In this document: positions 6,211 to 8,933 of the stretch, in pieces
Layout of the letters: each line of letters starts with the position of its first letter
How positions within the stretch are numbered: the stretch's first letter is position 1
Origin: Mesoaciditogaceae bacterium
GTDB lineage: Bacteria > Thermotogota > Thermotogae > Mesoaciditogales > Mesoaciditogaceae
Assembly: GCA_015486145.1 (NCBI GenBank)
Contig: WFSH01000127.1
Span: forward strand, 1-8,933
DNA: 8,933 nucleotides
Direction: 5' to 3'
Notes under the pieces: model-generated
Databases searched by the model: none
Told to the model about the DNA's origin: nothing
What the model saw: the letters and a program-made list of their open reading frames with translations, nothing else
Translations under genes and position numbers: made by a program

Positions 6211-6831
6211 ATTCTTGGTGATTCTAATCTTTTTCACGCTCACTTCTATCGCTTTTCTTACACCTTTTATCATGAGATCAAGTGACATACTTGGAACATC
6301 TGGACTCTTTAAAGCTTGCAAAGGAAGGTATGGAACATGAATGAATCCAGCCGAGATGTTCAATTTTTTCGTGGAGATTTCGTGCATCACTCCATAAAAG
6401 AGTGAATTACACAAAAAGGTTCCCGCGGTGTTGGAAATTTTCACAGGAATTTTGATCCTTTTTAAAGCTTTAACTATGTCGTAGATTGGAAGAGTTGAAA
6501 AATATCCAACAGGGCCTCCCTCGACTACGGGAGCCCCTTTCAAAATTTTTTTGGAATTATCCGGTGTTTTCGAATCATTTACGTTGATCGCTACTCTTTC
6601 CACGGTAATAGAAGCTCTCCCCTTTGCTTGCCCGATCATGATCACGATGTCAGCATCATTTTTTCTCATTTCTTCCACAACGACTTTTATGGCTTCACCG
6701 TACAAAACTGGAACTTCTTTTTTTATTACTTCTATTTTTCCCCATTTATCGGGCAAAGCTTTCACGATCTCATATGATGGATTAATCTTTTCGCGATCAA
6801 ATGGTTCAAAGCCGGTAACGAGCACTTTCAT
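6205..6831 (-). CDS. pcp: Pyroglutamyl peptidase I (pyrrolidone-carboxylate peptidase)
   Basis: This cysteine peptidase (family C15) removes N-terminal pyroglutamate from peptides in the cytoplasm. From the ATG at 6831 it has 208 residues, matching thermophile homologues, and begins MKVLVTGFEPF as that family does. The catalytic triad is visible: Glu78 in ITVERVAINVND, Cys141 in SNTAGTFLCN and His165 in FIHVPYLP. An in-frame GTG nine bases earlier (6840) is a less likely start: it has no spaced ribosome binding site, whereas GTGAT just before the ATG can pair with the 3' end of 16S rRNA. The gene lies 29 bases downstream of the thiolase gene on the same strand and is the last of three genes. 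It converges on pxpABC, which would consume its product pyroglutamate, so together they form a plausible salvage route from peptides to glutamate. Confidence 0.94.
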   Translation of the reverse strand: MKVLVTGFEPFDREKINPSYEIVKALPDKWGKIEVIKKEVPVLYGEAIKVVVEEMRKNDADIVIMIGQAKGRASITVERVAINVNDSKTPDNSKKILKGAPVVEGGPVGYFSTLPIYDIVKALKRIKIPVKISNTAGTFLCNSLFYGVMHEISTKKLNISAGFIHVPYLPLQALKSPDVPSMSLDLMIKGVRKAIEVSVKKIRITKNK

Positions 6832-6860
6832 GGCAATCACTTCTCAGTAAAAATATACTT

Positions 6861-8066
6861 TTATGATCTTTTCAAGATGATCGCCGTTCCCATTCCACCA
6901 CCAATGCAGAGTGTGGAAAGACCAAGTTCCAAGTCTCTCTTCATCATTTCATACAACAATGTTACCGTGATTCTATTACCAGAGCAACCTATCGGGTGTC
7001 CAAAAGCAATTGCTCCTCCATTCACATTGGCCCTTTCCATGATGTACTCTTTCGTTACTGAATACATTTGCTCCCAGTTTCTCATCACTCCCAAAGTTTG
7101 AACGGCAAAAGCTTCGTTGGCTTCAAAAAGTTCTATATCTTTAAAAGATAATCCTGATTTTTTCAACGCGTTGTCTGTTGCTGGCACAGGCCCCAACCCC
7201 ATGACGATCGGGTCTACACCACCTTGACCCCAAGATACTATTTCGGCCATTGGTTTCAAACCATGCGCCTTGACATAATCTTCGCTCGCTAAAATTATCG
7301 CACTGGCACCGTCATTTATCGTGGAGGAATTGCCCGCTGTTACCGTCCCATCTTTTTTGAAAGCAGGTCTCAACTTCGCAAGTTTTTCCAAACTCGTTTC
7401 CCTTGGCCCTTCATCTGTATCAAATATCCGGGTTGATTTCTTTTCTTTAACCTCAATTGGGACTATCTCATCTCTGAATTTTCCATCAGATATTGCTTTG
7501 CGAGCCCTGTTTTGGCTTTCCAAAGCATATTCATCTTGTTCTTGACGTGAGATGTTCAAACGCTTGGCTATTTCTTCCGCCGTGATCCCCATGTGTACTT
7601 GATTAAACACATCCGTCAGGCCGTCATATACCATGTGATCCACCAATTCCATGTTTCCAAATTTTGAGCCAAATCTCACTTTTGAAGGTAAAAGATATGG
7701 AGCCTGTGACATGCTTTCCATGCCTGCCGTCACAACTAAATCTGCTTCTCCAGCTACTATGTCAGTTGCCCCTATCATGATGGCTTTCATTCCGCTTCCA
7801 CATACCATGTGAACGGTGAAAGCTGGAACTTCAACGGGTATGTCAGCGTATATCGAAGCTTGTCTGCCTGGACCCATGCCCTGTCCAGCCATGAGTACGT
7901 TACCCACAATGGTCTCATTCACTTCTTTGGGTTCTACGCCAGCTTGCTCCATCGCCGCTTTTATGGCTGTTGCACCCAATTTTGAAGCTGGTATATCTTT
8001 TAAACTCCCTCCTAATACCCCAATTGCTGTCCTTTTAGCTCCTAAGATGTAAACCTTTCTCCTCAT
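6861..8066 (-). CDS. Acetyl-CoA C-acetyltransferase (thiolase)
   Basis: This 401-residue protein is a degradative/biosynthetic thiolase of the AtoB/ThlA type, which interconverts two acetyl-CoA with acetoacetyl-CoA plus CoA. The acyl-accepting Cys89 sits in VHMVCGSGMKA, His357 in GGAIAFGHPIGCSG and the second catalytic Cys387 in LCIGGGMG; the NEAF block is present ahead of them. The protein is slightly longer than the usual 390-395 residues because of an extra stretch between the EAFAVQTLGVMR block and NVNGG. The ATG has AAGGAGG (8075-8081) eight bases upstream. It lies 37 bases after the FabG-like gene and 29 before pcp, all on the minus strand, so the three probably form one transcript. With the CoA transferase it suggests acetoacetate metabolism. 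A 3-ketoacyl-CoA thiolase acting on longer chains is the alternative. Confidence 0.93.
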   Translation of the reverse strand: MRRKVYILGAKRTAIGVLGGSLKDIPASKLGATAIKAAMEQAGVEPKEVNETIVGNVLMAGQGMGPGRQASIYADIPVEVPAFTVHMVCGSGMKAIMIGATDIVAGEADLVVTAGMESMSQAPYLLPSKVRFGSKFGNMELVDHMVYDGLTDVFNQVHMGITAEEIAKRLNISRQEQDEYALESQNRARKAISDGKFRDEIVPIEVKEKKSTRIFDTDEGPRETSLEKLAKLRPAFKKDGTVTAGNSSTINDGASAIILASEDYVKAHGLKPMAEIVSWGQGGVDPIVMGLGPVPATDNALKKSGLSFKDIELFEANEAFAVQTLGVMRNWEQMYSVTKEYIMERANVNGGAIAFGHPIGCSGNRITVTLLYEMMKRDLELGLSTLCIGGGMGTAIILKRS

Positions 8067-8103
8067 AAAAATAACCTCCTTGAATTCTTTTGCGGTTTCA
8101 AAA

Positions 8104-8835
8104 TCAAATCACCAAACCTCCATCAACGCCAAGAACTTGACCAGTTATGAAAGAAGCTTCATCAGACGCCAAAAACAGATAAGCGTTGGCAACCTCTTCA
8201 GCTTCTCCCATCCTTCCAAGAGGTGTCTTGGAATTCATGTAGTCTATGACTTTTTGTGGAACTTTCGCCGTCATTGGAGTTTTTACAAAGCCAGGCGCTA
8301 CCGCATTTACCCTTATTCCGTATCTTGCAAACTCTTTCGCCCACGTTTTAGTCATTCCTATCACACCCGCTTTGGATGCAACGTAATTTGTTTGACCTAT
8401 GTTCCCATACACTCCCACAACAGATGAAGTGCTGAGAATAACTCCACTTTTCCTTTCCATCATGCTCTTAACAACCGCTTGTGTGACGTTGTACACGCCT
8501 TTAAGATTAACCTCTATAACCGCATCAAAATCACTTTCTGACATCTTGACAAGAAAGTTGTCTCTTGTGATCCCGGCGTTGTTGATCAAAATGTCTATCT
8601 TTTCGAGCTCGCTTATGATCACATCCACCGTCTTTCCAACTTCATCATGTTTTGAAACGTCCATCTTATAGATACGATAAGCATCTCCTAATTCTCTTTT
8701 AGCCGCTTTTAGAGCCTCTTCGTTGTAATCACACGCGGCGACAATCGCACCCTCTTCTATAAATCTTTTTGCCGTGGCCAATCCTATTCCACTCGCCGCC
8801 CCAGTTATAAGTGCTGTTTTACCTTTTAACCTCAT
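8104..8835 (-). CDS. FabG-like short-chain dehydrogenase (3-oxoacyl or 3-hydroxybutyrate type)
   Basis: This 243-residue classical SDR has all the expected motifs: the nucleotide loop TGAASGIG at 11-18, NNAG at 85-88, and the catalytic Asn110, Ser138, Tyr151 and Lys155, the last three at the same positions as in Escherichia coli FabG. It reduces a 3-oxoacyl group or oxidises a 3-hydroxyacyl group. Asp36 at the end of the second strand (ACDYNEE) is the classic mark of NAD(H) rather than NADP(H) preference, which is less usual for a fatty-acid FabG. With the thiolase 37 bases downstream, a role on acetoacetyl-CoA, acetoacetate or their 3-hydroxy forms is likely, but FabG in fatty-acid synthesis remains possible. 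The ATG has a strong GGAGGAGG ribosome binding site (8843-8850) seven bases upstream. It is the first gene of the thiolase-pcp operon. Confidence 0.9.
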   Translation of the reverse strand: MRLKGKTALITGAASGIGLATAKRFIEEGAIVAACDYNEEALKAAKRELGDAYRIYKMDVSKHDEVGKTVDVIISELEKIDILINNAGITRDNFLVKMSESDFDAVIEVNLKGVYNVTQAVVKSMMERKSGVILSTSSVVGVYGNIGQTNYVASKAGVIGMTKTWAKEFARYGIRVNAVAPGFVKTPMTAKVPQKVIDYMNSKTPLGRMGEAEEVANAYLFLASDEASFITGQVLGVDGGLVI

Positions 8836-8905
8836 CTTAATTCCTCCTCCTAAAAAAATCGTTGTAAGCGGTAAATCAATTTGAAAACAAAAGCTCTTTC
8901 CTTAA

Positions 8906-8933
8906 AGTATATCGCTAATCGATTCAAAATAAA
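8906..8933 (-). promoter_or_regulatory. Possible promoter for the dehydrogenase-thiolase-pcp operon (weak)
   Basis: On the minus strand, TATACT (plus 8911-8906) is a good -10 hexamer. Sixteen bases further upstream is TTTATT (plus 8933-8928), a poor -35 at the very edge of the window. Transcription would start near 8899, leaving a leader of about 65 bases. The rest of 8836-8905 holds the ribosome binding site and the motif CGTTGTAAGCGGT (8860-8872) but no gene. Confidence 0.35.

Noticed and set aside
6832..6840. GTG start for pcp nine bases upstream of the chosen ATG
   Set aside because: No ribosome binding site is properly placed for it, and the ATG gives the family-typical beginning and a 208-residue length.
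1..8933. CRISPR arrays, tRNA or rRNA genes, insertion sequences, phage or defence genes
   Set aside because: No regularly spaced repeats, cloverleaf sequence, rRNA-like segment, transposase, integrase or defence domain was seen. The window reads as ordinary metabolic chromosome.

Overview
The window (about 40% G+C by eye, strong GGAGG-type ribosome binding sites, short intergenic gaps) looks like an ordinary chromosomal stretch of an anaerobic, fermentative bacterium. The mix of a CtfAB-type CoA transferase, a PxpABC 5-oxoprolinase and a 208-residue pyroglutamyl peptidase resembling the thermophile enzymes would fit Thermotogota, with Bacillota as the alternative. This placement is an impression from protein style and cannot be proved from the sequence.

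Layout from left to right. Positions 1-235 are non-coding: a possible terminator tail, a REP-like palindromic element (37-123), and a small palindrome just ahead of the first gene. A secreted calcineurin-type metallophosphoesterase is on the plus strand (236-1405). It converges on a minus-strand block, transcribed right to left: CoA-transferase subunit A (3621-2968), subunit B (2965-2312), then a TauE/SafE-type membrane transporter (2191-1448). Divergent from that block and sharing a compact promoter region is the plus-strand operon pxpA-pxpB-pxpC (3749-6197), whose genes overlap one another. It converges, with seven bases between stop codons and a hairpin across both stops, on a second minus-strand operon: FabG-like dehydrogenase (8835-8104), thiolase (8066-6861) and pyroglutamyl peptidase (6831-6205).

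Two metabolic themes are interleaved. The first is pyroglutamate (5-oxoproline) salvage: Pcp removes N-terminal pyroglutamate from peptides and PxpABC opens the ring to glutamate using ATP. The second is acetoacetyl-CoA metabolism: an NAD-type short-chain dehydrogenase, a thiolase and a CoA transferase could together interconvert 3-hydroxybutyrate or 3-hydroxybutyryl-CoA, acetoacetate, acetoacetyl-CoA and acetyl-CoA. Pcp lies in the thiolase operon and pxpA shares its promoter region with the CoA-transferase genes, so the two themes are linked by gene order.

All eight main genes belong to recognisable families and are intact, with the key catalytic motifs visible. I found no CRISPR array, tRNA, rRNA, insertion sequence or phage gene, and no clearly new system. 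The points most worth a second look are the interleaved gene order, the overlapping divergent promoters, the shared intergenic motifs, the PxpC tail, and the REP-like element.
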